Assembly (NCBI GenBank): GCA_963995525.1
Contig: OZ023206.1
Span: forward strand, 42,949,178-43,013,177
DNA: 64,000 nt
Reading direction: 5' to 3'
From: Escarpia spicata
Lineage: Eukaryota; Annelida; Polychaeta; Sabellida; Siboglinidae
Within the stretch, counting starts at the first letter, position 1. Every line of letters begins with the position of its first letter. The position numbers were made by a program, and so were the translations under genes. The notes under the pieces were generated by a model that saw only the letters and a program-made list of their open reading frames with translations, searched no databases and was not told where the DNA came from. Below, in pieces: positions 13,027-25,727 of this stretch.

Positions 13027-14003
13027 AATCTTCACGAAGGCTAGACTGATATCAAGCTACACACATAACTAGATTAACCACAAATGGGAATGCATGTTAC
13101 CGTTTTATCTCCGTCACGTAAGTTACAAGAGCATATTACGTAAGTTATAGGTGTGAAAACTCATCCCCATTTGATGTTTTATCTTGTCTAAAGCAGCAGT
13201 ACATTCAGTACTCACGAGACAAACATATCCCATGTCAAAGTGTTCGAAAAAAATTTATGCATATCACAGCATAACGGTATTTTAAGTGCACTTTTTTTGG
13301 CGGACGGATCCTTAATGTGGTCTTAACCCAAATAGATGTTTTGCATGTTACAAATCTTCACGAAGGCTAGACTGATATCAAGCTACACACATAACTAGAT
13401 TAACCACAAATGGGAATGCATGTTACCGTTTTATCTCCGTCACGTAAGTTACAAGAACATATTACGTAAGTTATAGGTGTGAAAACTCATCCCCATTTGA
13501 TGTTTTATCTTGTGTAAAGCAGCAGTACATTCAGTACTCACGAGACAAACATATCCCATGTCAAAGTGTTCGAACAAAATTTATGCATATCACAGCATAA
13601 CGGTATTTTAAGTGCACTTTTTTTGCGGACGGATCCTTAATGTGGTCTTACCCCAAATAGATGTTTTGCATGTTACAAATCTTCACGAAGGCTAGACTGA
13701 TATCAAGCTACACACATAACTAGATTAACCACAATTGGGAATGCATGTTACCGTTTTATCTCCGTCACGTAAGTTACAAGAACATATTACGTAAGTTATA
13801 GGTGTGAAAACTCATCCCCATTTGATGTTTTATCTTGTCTAAAGCAGCAGTACATTCAGTACTCACGAGACAAACATGTCCCATATCAAAGTGTTCGAAC
13901 AAAATTTATGCATATCACAGCATAACGGTATTTTAAGTGGACTTTTTTCGGCGGACGGATCCTTAATGTGGTCTTACCCCAAATAGATGTTTTGCATGTT
14001 ACA

Positions 14004-15631
14004 AATCTTCACGAAGGCTAGACTAATATCAAACTGCACACATAACTAGATTAACCACAAATGGGAATGCATGTTACCGTTTTATCTCCGTCACGTAAGT
14101 TACAAGAGCATATTACGTAAGTTATAGGTGTGAAAACTCATCCCCATTTGATGTTTTATCTTGTCTAAAGCAGCAGTACATTCAGTACTCACGAGACAAA
14201 CATATCCCATGTCAAAGTGTTCGAACAAAATTTATGCATATCACAGCATAACGGTATTTTAAGTGCACTTTTTTTGGCGGACGGATCCTTAATGTGGTCT
14301 TAACCCAAATAGATGTTTTGCATATTACAAATCTTCACGAAGGCTAGACTGATATCAAGCTACACACATAACTAGATTAACCACAAATGGGAATGCATGT
14401 TACCGTTTTATCTCCGTCACGTAAGTTACAAGAACATATTACGTAAGTTATAGGTGTGAAAACTCATCCCCATTTGATGTTTTATCTTTTCTAAAGCAGC
14501 AGTACATTCAGTACTCACGAGACAAACATATCCCATGTCAAAGTGTTCGAACAAAATGTATGCATATCACAGCATAACGGTATTTTAAGTGGACTTTTTT
14601 CGGCGGACGGATCCTTAATGTGGTCTTACCCCAAATATATGTTTTGCATGTTACAAATCTTCACGAAGGCTAGACTGATATCAAGCTACACACATAACTA
14701 GATTAACCACAAATGGGAACGCATGTTACCGTTTTATCTCCGTCACGTAAGTTACAAGAACATATTACGTAAGTTATAGGTTTGAAAACTCATCCCCATT
14801 TGATGTTTTATCTTGTCTAAAGCAGCAGTACATTCAGTACTCACGAGACAAACATGTCCCATGTCAAAGTGTTCGAACAAAATTTATGCATATCACAGCA
14901 TAACGGTATTTTAAGTGCACTTTTTTTGCGGACGGATCCTTAATGTGGTCTTACCCCAAATATATGTTTTACATGTTACAAATCTTCACGAAGGCTAGAC
15001 TGATATCAAGCTACACACATAACTAGATTAACCACAATTGGGAATGCATGTTACCGTTTTATCTCCGTCACGTAAGTTACAAGAACATATTACGTAAGTT
15101 ATAGGTGTGAAAACTCATCCCCATTTGATGTTTTATCTTGTGTAAAGCAGCAGTACATTCAGTACTCACGAGACAAACATATCCCATGTCAAAGTGTTCG
15201 AACAAAATTTATGCATATCACAGCATAACGGTATTTTAAGTGCACTTTTTTTGCGGACGGATCCTTAATGTGGTCTTACCCCAAATAGATGTTTTGCATG
15301 TTACAAATCTTCACGAAGGCTAGACTGATATCAAGCTACACACATAACTAGATTAACCACAATTGGGAATGCATGTTACCGTTTTATCTCCGTCACGTAA
15401 GTTACAAGAACATATTACGTAAGTTATAGGTGTGAAAACTCATCCCCATTTGATGTTTTATCTTGTCTAAAGCAGCAGTACATTCAGTACTCACGAGACA
15501 AACATGTCCCATATCAAAGTGTTCGAACAAAATTTATGCATATCACAGCATAACGGTATTTTAAGTGGACTTTTTTCGGCGGACGGATCCTTAATGTGGT
15601 CTTACCCCAAATAGATGTTTTGCATGTTACA
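14004..15631. repeat. 5-monomer unit of block C (1628 bp)
   Basis: Types in order: ACTAATATC/GCATATTAC; TCTTTTCTAAAG; GGGAACG with GGTTTGAAA; AATTGGG with TTGTGTAAAG; AATTGGG with CCATATCAAAG. Compared with the next unit it has one extra monomer (AATTGGG with TTGTGTAAAG), so the step to the 4-monomer form is a one-monomer loss. Confidence 0.83.
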
Positions 15632-16934
15632 AATCTTCACGAAGGCTAGACTAATATCAAACTGCACACATAACTAGATTAACCACAAATGGGAATGCAT
15701 GTTACCGTTTTATCTCCGTCACGTAAGTTACAAGAGCATATTACGTAAGTTATAGGTGTGAAAACTCATCCCCATTTGATGTTTTATCTTGTCTAAAGCA
15801 GCAGTACATTCAGTACTCACGAGACAAACATATCCCATGTCAAAGTGTTCGAACAAAATTTATGCATATCACAGCATAACGGTATTTTAAGTGCACTTTT
15901 TTTGGCGGACGGATCCTTAATGTGGTCTTAACCCAAATAGATGTTTTGCATATTACAAATCTTCACGAAGGCTAGACTGATATCAAGCTACACACATAAC
16001 TAGATTAACCACAAATGGGAATGCATGTTACCGTTTTATCTCCGTCACGTAAGTTACAAGAACATATTACGTAAGTTATAGGTGTGAAAACTCATCCCCA
16101 TTTGATGTTTTATCTTTTCTAAAGCAGCAGTACATTCAGTACTCACGAGACAAACATATCCCATGTCAAAGTGTTCGAACAAAATGTATGCATATCACAG
16201 CATAACGGTATTTTAAGTGGACTTTTTTCGGCGGACGGATCCTTAATGTGGTCTTACCCCAAATATATGTTTTGCATGTTACAAATCTTCACGAAGGCTA
16301 GACTGATATCAAGCTACACACATAACTAGATTAACCACAAATGGGAACGCATGTTACCGTTTTATCTCCGTCACGTAAGTTACAAGAACATATTACGTAA
16401 GTTATAGGTTTGAAAACTCATCCCCATTTGATGTTTTATCTTGTCTAAAGCAGCAGTACATTCAGTACTCACGAGACAAACATGTCCCATGTCAAAGTGT
16501 TCGAACAAAATTTATGCATATCACAGCATAACGGTATTTTAAGTGCACTTTTTTTGCGTACGGATCCTTAATGTGGTCTTACCCCAAATATATGTTTTAC
16601 ATGTTACAAATCTTCACGAAGGCTAGACTGATATCAAGCTACACACATAACTAGATTAACCACAAATGGGAATGCATGTTACCGTTTTATCTCCGTCACG
16701 TAAGTTACAAGAACATATTACGTAAGTTATAGGTGTGAAAACTCATCCCCATTTGATGTTTTATCTTGTCTAAAGCAGCAGTACATTCAGTACTCACGAG
16801 ACAAACATGTCCCATATCAAAGTGTTCGAACAAAATTTATGCATATCACAGCATAACGGTATTTTAAGTGGACTTTTTTCGGCGGACGGATCCTTAATGT
16901 GGTCTTACCCCAAATAGATGTTTTGCATGTTACA
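15632..16934. repeat. 4-monomer unit of block C, copy 1 (1303 bp)
   Basis: ACTAATATC/GCATATTAC; TCTTTTCTAAAG; GGGAACG with GGTTTGAAA; plain CCATATCAAAG type. The third monomer has the private TTTTTTTGCGTACGG (near 16558). The next unit shares it, so the 4-monomer step duplicated after that change arose. Confidence 0.87.
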
Positions 16935-18237
16935 AATCTTCACGAAGGCTAGACTAATATCAAACTGCACACATAACTAGATTAACCACAAATGGGAATG
17001 CATGTTACCGTTTTATCTCCGTCACGTAAGTTACAAGAGCATATTACGTAAGTTATAGGTGTGAAAACTCATCCCCATTTGATGTTTTATCTTGTCTAAA
17101 GCAGCAGTACATTCAGTACTCACGAGACAAACATATCCCATGTCAAAGTGTTCGAACAAAATTTATGCATATCACAGCATAACGGTATTTTAAGTGCACT
17201 TTTTTTGGCGGATGGATCCTTAATGTGGTCTTAACCCAAATAGATGTTTTGCATATTACAAATCTTCACGAAGGCTAGACTGATATCAAGCTACACACAT
17301 AACTAGATTAACCACAAATGGGAATGCATGTTACCGTTTTATCTCCGTCACGTAAGTTACAAGAACATATTACGTAAGTTATAGGTGTGAAAACTCATCC
17401 CCATTTGATGTTTTATCTTTTCTAAAGCAGCAGTACATTCAGTACTCACGAGACAAACATATCCCATGTCAAAGTGTTCGAACAAAATGTATGCATATCA
17501 CAGCATAACGGTATTTTAAGTGGACTTTTTTCGGCGGACGGATCCTTAATGTGGTCTTACCCCAAATATATGTTTTGCATGTTACAAATCTTCACGAAGG
17601 CTAGACTGATATCAAGCTACACACATAACTAGATTAACCACAAATGGGAACGCATGTTACCGTTTTATCTCCGTCACGTAAGTTACAAGAACATATTACG
17701 TAAGTTATAGGTTTGAAAACTCATCCCCATTTGATGTTTTATCTTGTCTAAAGCAGCAGTACATTCAGTACTCACGAGACAAACATGTCCCATGTCAAAG
17801 TGTTCGAACAAAATTTATGCATATCACAGCATAACGGTATTTTAAGTGCACTTTTTTTGCGTACGGATCCTTAATGTGGTCTTACCCCAAATATATGTTT
17901 TACATGTTACAAATCTTCACGAAGGCTAGACTGATATCAAGCTACACACATAACTAGATTAACCACAAATGGGAATGCATGTTACCGTTTTATCTCCGTC
18001 ACGTAAGTTACAAGAACATATTACGTAAGTTATAGGTGTGAAAACTCATCCCCATTTGATGTTTTATCTTGTCTAAAGCAGCAGTACATTCAGTACTCAC
18101 GAGACAAACAAGTCCCATGTCAAAGTGTTCGAACACAATTTATGCACATCATAGCATAACGGTATTTTAAGTGAACTTTTTTCGGCGGACGGATCCTTAA
18201 TGTGGTCTTACCCCAAATAGATGTTTTGCATGTTACA
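16935..18237. repeat. 4-monomer unit of block C, copy 2 (1303 bp)
   Basis: It repeats 15632-16934, including GCGTACGG in the third monomer. A GGCGGATGG change sits in the first monomer near 17213. The fourth monomer (17912-18237) is replaced by the ACAAGTCCC, GAACACAATTT, GCACATCATAG and GTGAACTTTTTT type that otherwise belongs to block G, 31 kb away. Confidence 0.87.
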
Positions 18238-18563
18238 AATCTTCACGAAGGCTAGACTGATATCAAGCTACACACATAACTAGATTAACCACAATTGGGA
18301 ATGCATGTTACCGTTTTATCTCCGTCACGTAAGTTACAAGAACATATTAATTAAGTTATAGGTGTGAAAACTCATCCCCATTTGATGTTTTATCTTGTCT
18401 AAAGCAGCAATACATTCAGTACTCACGAGACAAACATGTCCCATTTCAAAGTGTTCGAACAAAATTTATGCATATCACAGCATAACGGTATTTTAAGTGC
18501 ACTTTTTACGGCGGACGGATCCTTAATGTGGTCTTACCCCAAATAGATGTTTTGCATGTTACA
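17912..18563. repeat. Two-monomer island of block G type
   Basis: The first monomer carries ACAAGTCCC, GAACACAATTT and GCACATCATAG; the second carries AATTGGG, TTAATTAAG and CCATTTCAAAG. This ordered pair is otherwise seen only in block G (from about 49179, 53740, 57326 and 61887). The second monomer adds private CAGCAATA and the T-tract form GCACTTTTTACGG. The TTAATTAA element here lies 31,268 bp before the next one, about 96 monomers. Confidence 0.82.
18347..18354. other. TTAATTAA palindrome outside block G
   Basis: The only TTAATTAA copy seen outside block G, in the two-monomer island at 17912-18563. Confidence 0.92.
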
Positions 18564-19865
18564 AATCTTCACGAAGGCTAGACTGATATCAAGCTACACA
18601 CATAACTAGATTAACCACAAATGGGAATGCATGTGACCGTTTTATCTCCGTCACGTAAGTTACAAGAACATATTACGTAAGTTATAGGTGTGAAAACTCA
18701 TCCCCATTTGATGTTTTATCTTGTCTAAAGCAGCAGTACATTCAGTACTCACGAGACAAACATATCCCATGTCAAAGTGTTCGAACAAAATTTATGCATA
18801 TCACAGCATAACGGTATTTTAAGTGGACTTTTTTCGGCGGACGGATCCTTAATGTGGTCTTACCCCAAATATATGTTTTGCATGTTACAAATCTTCACGA
18901 AGGCTAGACTGATATCAAGCTACACACATAACTAGATTAACCACAAATGGGAACGCATGTTACCGTTTTATCTCCGTCACGTAAGTTACAAGAACATATT
19001 ACGTAAGTTATAGGTGTGAAAACTCATCCCCATTTTATGTTTTATCTTGTCTAAAGCAGCAGTACATTCAGTACTCACGAGACAAACATGTCCCATGTCA
19101 AAGTGTTCGAACAAAATTTATGTATATCACAGCATAACGGTATTTTAAGTGGACTTTTTTCGGCGGACGGATCCTTAATGTGGTCTTACCCCAAATATAT
19201 GTTTTGCATGTTACAAATCTTCACGAAGGCTAGACTGATATCAAGCTACACATATAACTAGATTAACCACAAATGGGAATGCATGTTACCGTTTTATCTC
19301 CGTCACGTAAGTTACAAGAACATATTACGTAAGTTATAGGTGTGAAAACTTATCCCCATTTGATGTTTTATCTTGTCTAAAGCAGCAGTACATTCAGTAC
19401 TCACGAGACAAACATGTCCCATGTCAAAGTGTTCGACAAAATTTATGCATATCACAGCATAACGGTATTTTAAGTGGACTTTTTTCGGCGGACGGATCCT
19501 TAATGTGGTCTTACCCCAAATATATGTTTTGCATGTTACAAATCTTCACGAAGGCTAGACTGATATCAAGCTACACACATAACTAGATTAACCACAAATG
19601 GGAATGCATGTTACCGTTTTATCTCAGTCACGTAAGTTACAAGAACATATTACGTAAGTTATAGGTGTGAAAACTCATCCCCATTTCATGTTTTATCTTG
19701 TCTAAAGCAGCAGTACATTCAGTACTCACGAGACAAACATATCCCATGTCAAAGTGTTCGAACAAAATTTATGCATATCACAGCATAACGGTATTTTAAG
19801 TGCACTTTTTTGGCGGACGGATCCTTAATGTGGTCTTACCCCAAATAGATGTTTTGCATGTTACA
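18564..19865. repeat. Four-monomer cassette, block D copy 1 (1302 bp)
   Basis: Plain type with private GCATGTGACCG; then GGGAACG with CCATTTTATG and TATGTATATC; CACATATAAC with ACTTATCC and TCGACAAAA; CTCAGTC with CATTTCATG. The order is as in 1-1303, except that the first monomer has AAGCTACAC, not AAACTGCAC. Confidence 0.85.
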
Positions 19866-20191
19866 AATCTTCACGAAGGCTAGACTGATATCAAACTACA
19901 CACATAACTAGATTAACCACAAATGGGAATGCATGTTACCGTTTTATCTCCGTCACGTAAGTTACAAGAACATATTACGTAAGTTATAGGTGTGAAAACT
20001 CATCCCCATTTGATGTTTTATCTTGTCTAAAGCAGCAGTACATTCAGTACTCACGAGACAAACATATCCCATGTCAAAGTGTTCGAACAAAATTTATGCA
20101 TATCACAGCATAACGGTATTTTAAGTGCACTTTTTACGGCGGACGGATCCTTAATGTGGTCTTACCCCAAATAGATGTTTTGCATGTTACA

Positions 20192-21492
20192 AATCTTCAC
20201 GAAGGCTAGACTGATATCAAGCTACACACATAACTAGATTAACCACAAATGGGAATGCCTGTTACCGTTTTATCTCCGTCACGTAAGTTACAAGAACATA
20301 TTACGTAAGTTATAGGTGTGAAAACTCATCCCCATTTGATGTTTTATCTTGTCTAAAGCAGCAGTACATTCAGTACTCACGAGACAAACATATCCCATGT
20401 CAAAGTGTTCGAACAAAATTTATGCATATCACAGCATAACGGTATTTTAAGTGGACTTTTTTCGGCGGACGGATCCTTAATGTGGTCTTACCCCAAATAT
20501 ATGTTTTGCATGTTACAAATCTTCACGAAGGCTAGACTGATATCAAGCTACACACATAACTAGATTAACCACAAATGGGAACGCATGTTACCGTTTTATC
20601 TCCGTCACGTAAGTTACAAGAACATATTACGTAAGTTATAGGTGTGAAAACTCATCCCCATTTTATGTTTTATCTTGTCTAAAGCAGCAGTACATTCAGT
20701 ACTCATGAGACAAACATGTCCCATGTCAAAGTGTTCGAACAAAATTTATGTATATCACAGCATAACGGTATTTTAAGTGGACTTTTTTCGGCGGACGGAT
20801 CCTTAATGTGGTCTTACCCCAAATATATGTTTTGCATGTTACAAATCTTCACGAAGGCTAGACTGATATCAAGCTACACATATAACTAGATTAACCACAA
20901 ATGGGAATGCATGTTACCGTTTTATCTCCGTCACGTAAGTTACAAGAACATATTACGTAAGTTATAGGTGTGAAAACTTATCCCCATTTGATGTTTTATC
21001 TTGTCTAAAGCAGCAGTACATTCAGTACTCACGAGACAAACATGTCCCATGTCAAAGTGTTCGACAAAATTTATGCATATCACAGCATAACGGTATTTTA
21101 AGTGGACTTTTTTCGGCGGACGGATCCTTAATGTGGTCTTACCCCAAATATATGTTTTGCATGTTACAAATCTTCACGAAGGCTAGACTGATATCAAGCT
21201 ACACACATAACTAGATTAACCACAAATGGGAATGCATGTTACCGTTTTATCTCAGTCACGTAAGTTACAAGAACATATTACGTAAGTTATAGGTGTGAAA
21301 ACTCATCCCCATTTCATGTTTTATCTTGTCTAAAGCAGCAGTACATTCAGTACTCACGAGACAAACATATCCCATGTCAAAGTTTCAAACAAAATTTATG
21401 CATATCACAGCATAACGGTATTTTAAGTGCACTTTTTTGGCGGACGGATCCTTAATGTGGTCTTAACCCAAATAGATGTTTTGCATGTTACA
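20192..21492. repeat. Four-monomer cassette, block D copy 2 (1301 bp)
   Basis: Same order as 18564-19865, at an offset of 1628 bp (five monomers). Private changes are GAATGCCTG near 20258, ACTCATGAG near 20705 and a 1-bp shortened AAAGTTTCAAAC near 21380 that destroys the GTTCGAAC palindrome. It is followed by AATTGGG, GAATAAAA and plain monomers, the same order as at 45596-47875. Confidence 0.85.
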
Positions 21493-23074
21493 AATCTTCA
21501 CGAAGGCTAGACTGATATCAAGCTACACACATAACTAGATTAACCACAATTGGGAATGCATGTTACCGTTTTATCTCCGTCACGTAAGTTACAAGAACAT
21601 ATTACGTAAGTTATAGGTGTGAAAACTCATCCCCATTTGATGTTTTATCTTGTCTAAAGCAGCAGTACATTCAGTACTCACGAGACAAACATGTCCCATA
21701 TCAAAGTGTTCGAACAAAATTTATGCATATCACAGCATAACGGTATTTTAAGTGGACTTTTTTCGGCGGACGGATCCTTAATGTGGTCTTACCCCAAATA
21801 GATGTTTTGCATGTTACAAATCTTCACGAAGGCTAGACTGATATCAAACTGCACACATAACTAGATTAACCACAAATGGGAATGCATGTTACCGTTTTAT
21901 CTCCGTCACGTAAGTTACAAGAACATATTACGTAAGTTATAGGTGTGAAAACTCATCCCCATTTGATGTTTTATCTTGTCTAAAGCAGCAGTACATTCAG
22001 TACTCACGAGACAAACATATCCCATGTCAAAGTGTTCGAATAAAATTTATGCATATCACAGCATAACGGTATTTTAAGTGCACTTTTTTTGGCGGACGGA
22101 TCCTTAATGTGGTCTTAACCCAAATAGATGTTTTGCATGTTACAAATCTTCACGAAGGCTAGACTGATATCAAGCTACACACATAACTAGATTAACCACA
22201 AATGGGAATGCATGTTACCGTTTTATCTCCGTCACGTAAGTTACAAGAACATATTACGTAAGTTGTAGGTGTGAAAACTCATCCCCATTTGATGTTTTAT
22301 CTTGTCTAAAGCAGCAGTACATTCAGTACTCACGAGACAAACATATCCCATGTCAAAGTGTTCGAACAAAATTTATGCATATCACAGCATAACGGTATTT
22401 TAAGTGGACTTTTTTCGGCGGACGGATCCTTAATGTGGTCTTACCCCAAATATATGTTTTGCATGTTACAAATCTTCACGAAGGCTAGACTGATATCAAA
22501 CTGCACACATAACTAGATTAACCACAAATGGGAATACATGTTACCGTTTTATCTCCGTCACGTAAGTTACAAGAGCATATTACGTAAGTTATAGGTGTGA
22601 AAACTCATCCCCATTTGATGTTTTATCTTGTCTAAAGCAGCAGTACATTCAGTACTCACGAGACAAACATATCCCATGTCAAAGTGTTCGAACAAAATTT
22701 ATGCATATCACAGCATAACGGTATTTTAAGTGCACTTTTTTGGCGGACGGATCCTTAATGTGGTCTTAACCCAAATAGATGTTTTGCATGTTACAAATCT
22801 TCACGAAGGCTAGACTGATATCAAGCTACACACATAACTAGATTAACCACAATTGGGAATGCATGTTACCGTTTTATCTCCGTCACGTAAGTTACAAGAA
22901 CATATTACGTAAGTTATAGGTGTGAAAACTCATCCCCATTTGATGTTTTATCTTGTCTAAAGCAGCAGTACATTCAGTACTCACGAGACAAACATGTCCC
23001 ATATCAAAGTGTTCGAACAAAATTTATGCATATCACAGCATAACGGTATTTTAAGTGGACTTTTTTCGGCGGAC

Positions 23075-23080
23075 GGATTC
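23075..23080. other. Lost BamHI site in one monomer
   Basis: Reads GGATTC where other copies have GGATCC. A single C-to-T change, and one of only two losses noticed. Confidence 0.85.
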
Positions 23081-23773
23081 TTAATGTGGTCTTACCCCAA
23101 ATAGATGTTTTGCATGTTACAAATCTTCACGAAGGCTAGACTGATATCAAACTGCACACATAACTAGATTAACCACAAATGGGAATGCATGTTACCGTTT
23201 TATCTCCGTCACGTAAGTTACAAGAACATATTACGTAAGTTATAGGTGTGAAAACTCATCCCCATTTGATGTTTTATCTTGTCTAAAGCAGCAGTACATT
23301 CAGTACTCACGAGACAAACATATCCCATGTCAAAGTGTTCGAACAAAATTTATGCATATCACAGCATAACGGTATTTTAAGTGGACTTTTTTCGGCGGAC
23401 GGATCCTTAATGTGGTCTTACCCCAAATATATGTTTTGCATGTTACAAATCTTCACGAAGGCTAGACTGATATCAAGCTACACACATAACTAGATTAACC
23501 ACAAATGGGAACGCATGTTACCGTTTTATCTCCGTCACGTAAGTTACAAGAACATATTACGTAAGTTATAGGTGTGAAAACTCATCCCCATTTTATGTTT
23601 TATCTTGTCTAAAGCAGCAGTACATTCAGTACTCACGAGACAAACATGTCCCATGTCAAAGTGTTCGAACAAAATTTATGTATATCACAGCATAACGGTA
23701 TTTTAAGTGGACTTTTTTCGGCGGACGGATCCTTAATGTGGTCTTACCCCAAATATATGTTTTGCATGTTACA

Positions 23774-24098
23774 AATCTTCACGAAGGCTAGACTGATATC
23801 AAGCTACACATATAACTAGATTAACCACAAATGGGAATGCATGTTACCGTTTTATCTCCGTCACGTAAGTTACAAGAACATATTACGTAAGTTATAGGTG
23901 TGAAAACTTATCCCCATTTGATGTTTTATCTTGTCTAAAGCAGCAGTACATTCAGTACTCACGAGACAAACATATCCCATGTCAAAGTGTTCGAACAAAA
24001 TTTATGCATATCACAGCATAACGGTATTTTAAGTGCACTTTTTTGGCGGACGGATCCTTAATGTGGTCTTAACCCAAATAGATGTTTTGCATGTTACA
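23774..24098. repeat. Hybrid monomer (CACATATAAC type joined to CTCAGTC type)
   Basis: The 5' half has CACATATAAC and AAACTTATCC. The 3' half has ACATATCCC, GTTCGAACAAAA, GCACTTTTTTGGCGG and CTTAACCC, the 3' features of the CTCAGTC monomer that should follow it. The switch lies between about 23909 and 23973. Two adjacent monomers have been fused into one, so the cassette at 23122-24098 has three monomers in place of four. Confidence 0.8.
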
Positions 24099-24424
24099 AA
24101 TCTTCACGAAGGCTAGACTGATATCAAGCTACACACATAACTAGATTAACCACAATTGGGAATGCATGTTACCGTTTTATCTCCGTCACGTAAGTTACAA
24201 GAACATATTACGTAAGTTATAGGTGTGAAAACTCATCCCCATTTGATGTTTTATCTTGTCTAAAGCAGCAGTACATTCAGTACTCACGAGACAAACATGT
24301 CCCATATCAAAGTGTTCGAACAAAATTTATGCATATCACAGCATAACGGTATTTTAAGTGGACTTTTTTCGGCGGACGGATCCTTAATGTGGTCTTACCC
24401 CAAATAGATGTTTTGCATGTTACA

Positions 24425-25727
24425 AATCTTCACGAAGGCTAGACTGATATCAAACTGCACACATAACTAGATTAACCACAAATGGGAATGCATGTTACCG
24501 TTTTATCTCCGTCACGTAAGTTACAAGAACATATTACGTAAGTTATAGGTGTGAAAACTCATCCCCATTTGATGTTTTATCTTGTCTAAAGCAGCAGTAC
24601 ATTCAGTACTCACGAGACAAACATATCCCATGTCAAAGTGTTCGAACAAAATTTATGCATATCACAGCATAACGGTATTTTAAGTGGACTTTTTTCGGCG
24701 GACGGATCCTTAATGTGGTCTTACCCCAAATATATGTTTTGCATGTTACAAATCTTCACGAAGGCTAGACTGATATCAAGCTACACACATAACTAGATTA
24801 ACCACAAATGGGAACGCATGTTACCGTTTTATCTCCGTCACGTAAGTTACAAGAACATATTACGTAAGTTATAGGTGTGAAAACTCATCCCCATTTTATG
24901 TTTTATCTTGTCTAAAGCAGCAGTACATTCAGTACTCACGAGACAAACATGTCCCATGTCAAAGTGTTCGAACAAAATTTATGTATATCACAGCATAACG
25001 GTATTTTAAGTGGACTTTTTTCGGCGGACGGATCCTTAATGTGGTCTTACCCCAAATATATGTTTTGCATGTTACAAATCTTCACGAAGGCTAGACTGAT
25101 ATCAAGCTACACATATAACTAGATTAACCACAAATGGGAATGCATGTTACCGTTTTATCTCCGTCACGTAAGTTACAAGAACATATTACGTAAGTTATAG
25201 GTGTGAAAACTTATCCCCATTTGATGTTTTATCTTGTCTAAAGCAGCAGTACATTCAGTACTCACGAGACAAACATGTCCCATGTCAAAGTGTTCGACAA
25301 AATTTATGCATATCACAGCATAACGGTATTTTAAGTGGACTTTTTTCGGCGGACGGATCCTTAATGTGGTCTTACCCCAAATATATGTTTTGCATGTTAC
25401 AAATCTTCACGAAGGCTAGACTGATATCAAGCTACACACATAACTAGATTAACCACAAATGGGAATGCATGTTACCGTTTTATCTCAGTCACGTAAGTTA
25501 CAAGAACATATTACGTAAGTTATAGGTGTGAAAACTCATCCCCATTTGATGTTTTATCTTGTCTAAAGCAGCAGTACATTCAGTACTCACGAGACAAACA
25601 TATCCCATGTCAAAGTGTTCGAACAAAATTTATGCATATCACAGCATAACGGTATTTTAAGTGGACTTTTTTCGGCGGACGGATCCTTAATGTGGTCTTA
25701 CCCCAAATATATGTTTTGCATGTTACA
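24425..25727. repeat. Four-monomer cassette, block D copy 4 (1303 bp)
   Basis: TCAAACTGC type; GGGAACG with CCATTTTATG; CACATATAAC with ACTTATCC and TCGACAAAA; then a CTCAGTC monomer (25402-25727) that switches to CATTTGATG, GTGGACTTTTTTCGG and AAATATATG. That last monomer is a hybrid between the CTCAGTC type and the plain type. The array then continues with GGGAACG/CAGCTGTA, the monomer that normally follows the plain type. Confidence 0.8.

Larger units (their letters stand above)
5862..14003. repeat. Higher-order block B, 25 monomers
   Basis: The block is organised as units starting with the GGGAATACATG plus AAGAGCATAT monomer at 5862, 9118 and 11073, giving spacings of 3256 bp (10 monomers) and 1955 bp (6 monomers). 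It introduces the TTGTGTAAAG and ACTAATATCAAACTGC markers. The long T-tract forms GCACTTTTTTTGCGG and GCACTTTTTTTGGCGG become common. The full 6-monomer cassette occurs at 5862-7815 and 11073-13026. Confidence 0.85.
14004..18237. repeat. Higher-order block C, 5-, 4- and 4-monomer units
   Basis: Three successive units start with an ACTAATATC monomer whose end reads GCATATTAC, at 14004, 15632 and 16935. Their lengths are 1628, 1303 and 1303 bp. The next monomers carry TCTTTTCTAAAG with AAAATGTATG, and GGGAACG with TAGGTTTGAAA. The TAGGTTTGAAA and TCTTTTCTAAAG markers were seen only in this block, so it is a local amplification. It ends with a monomer of block G type (17912-18237). Confidence 0.87.
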
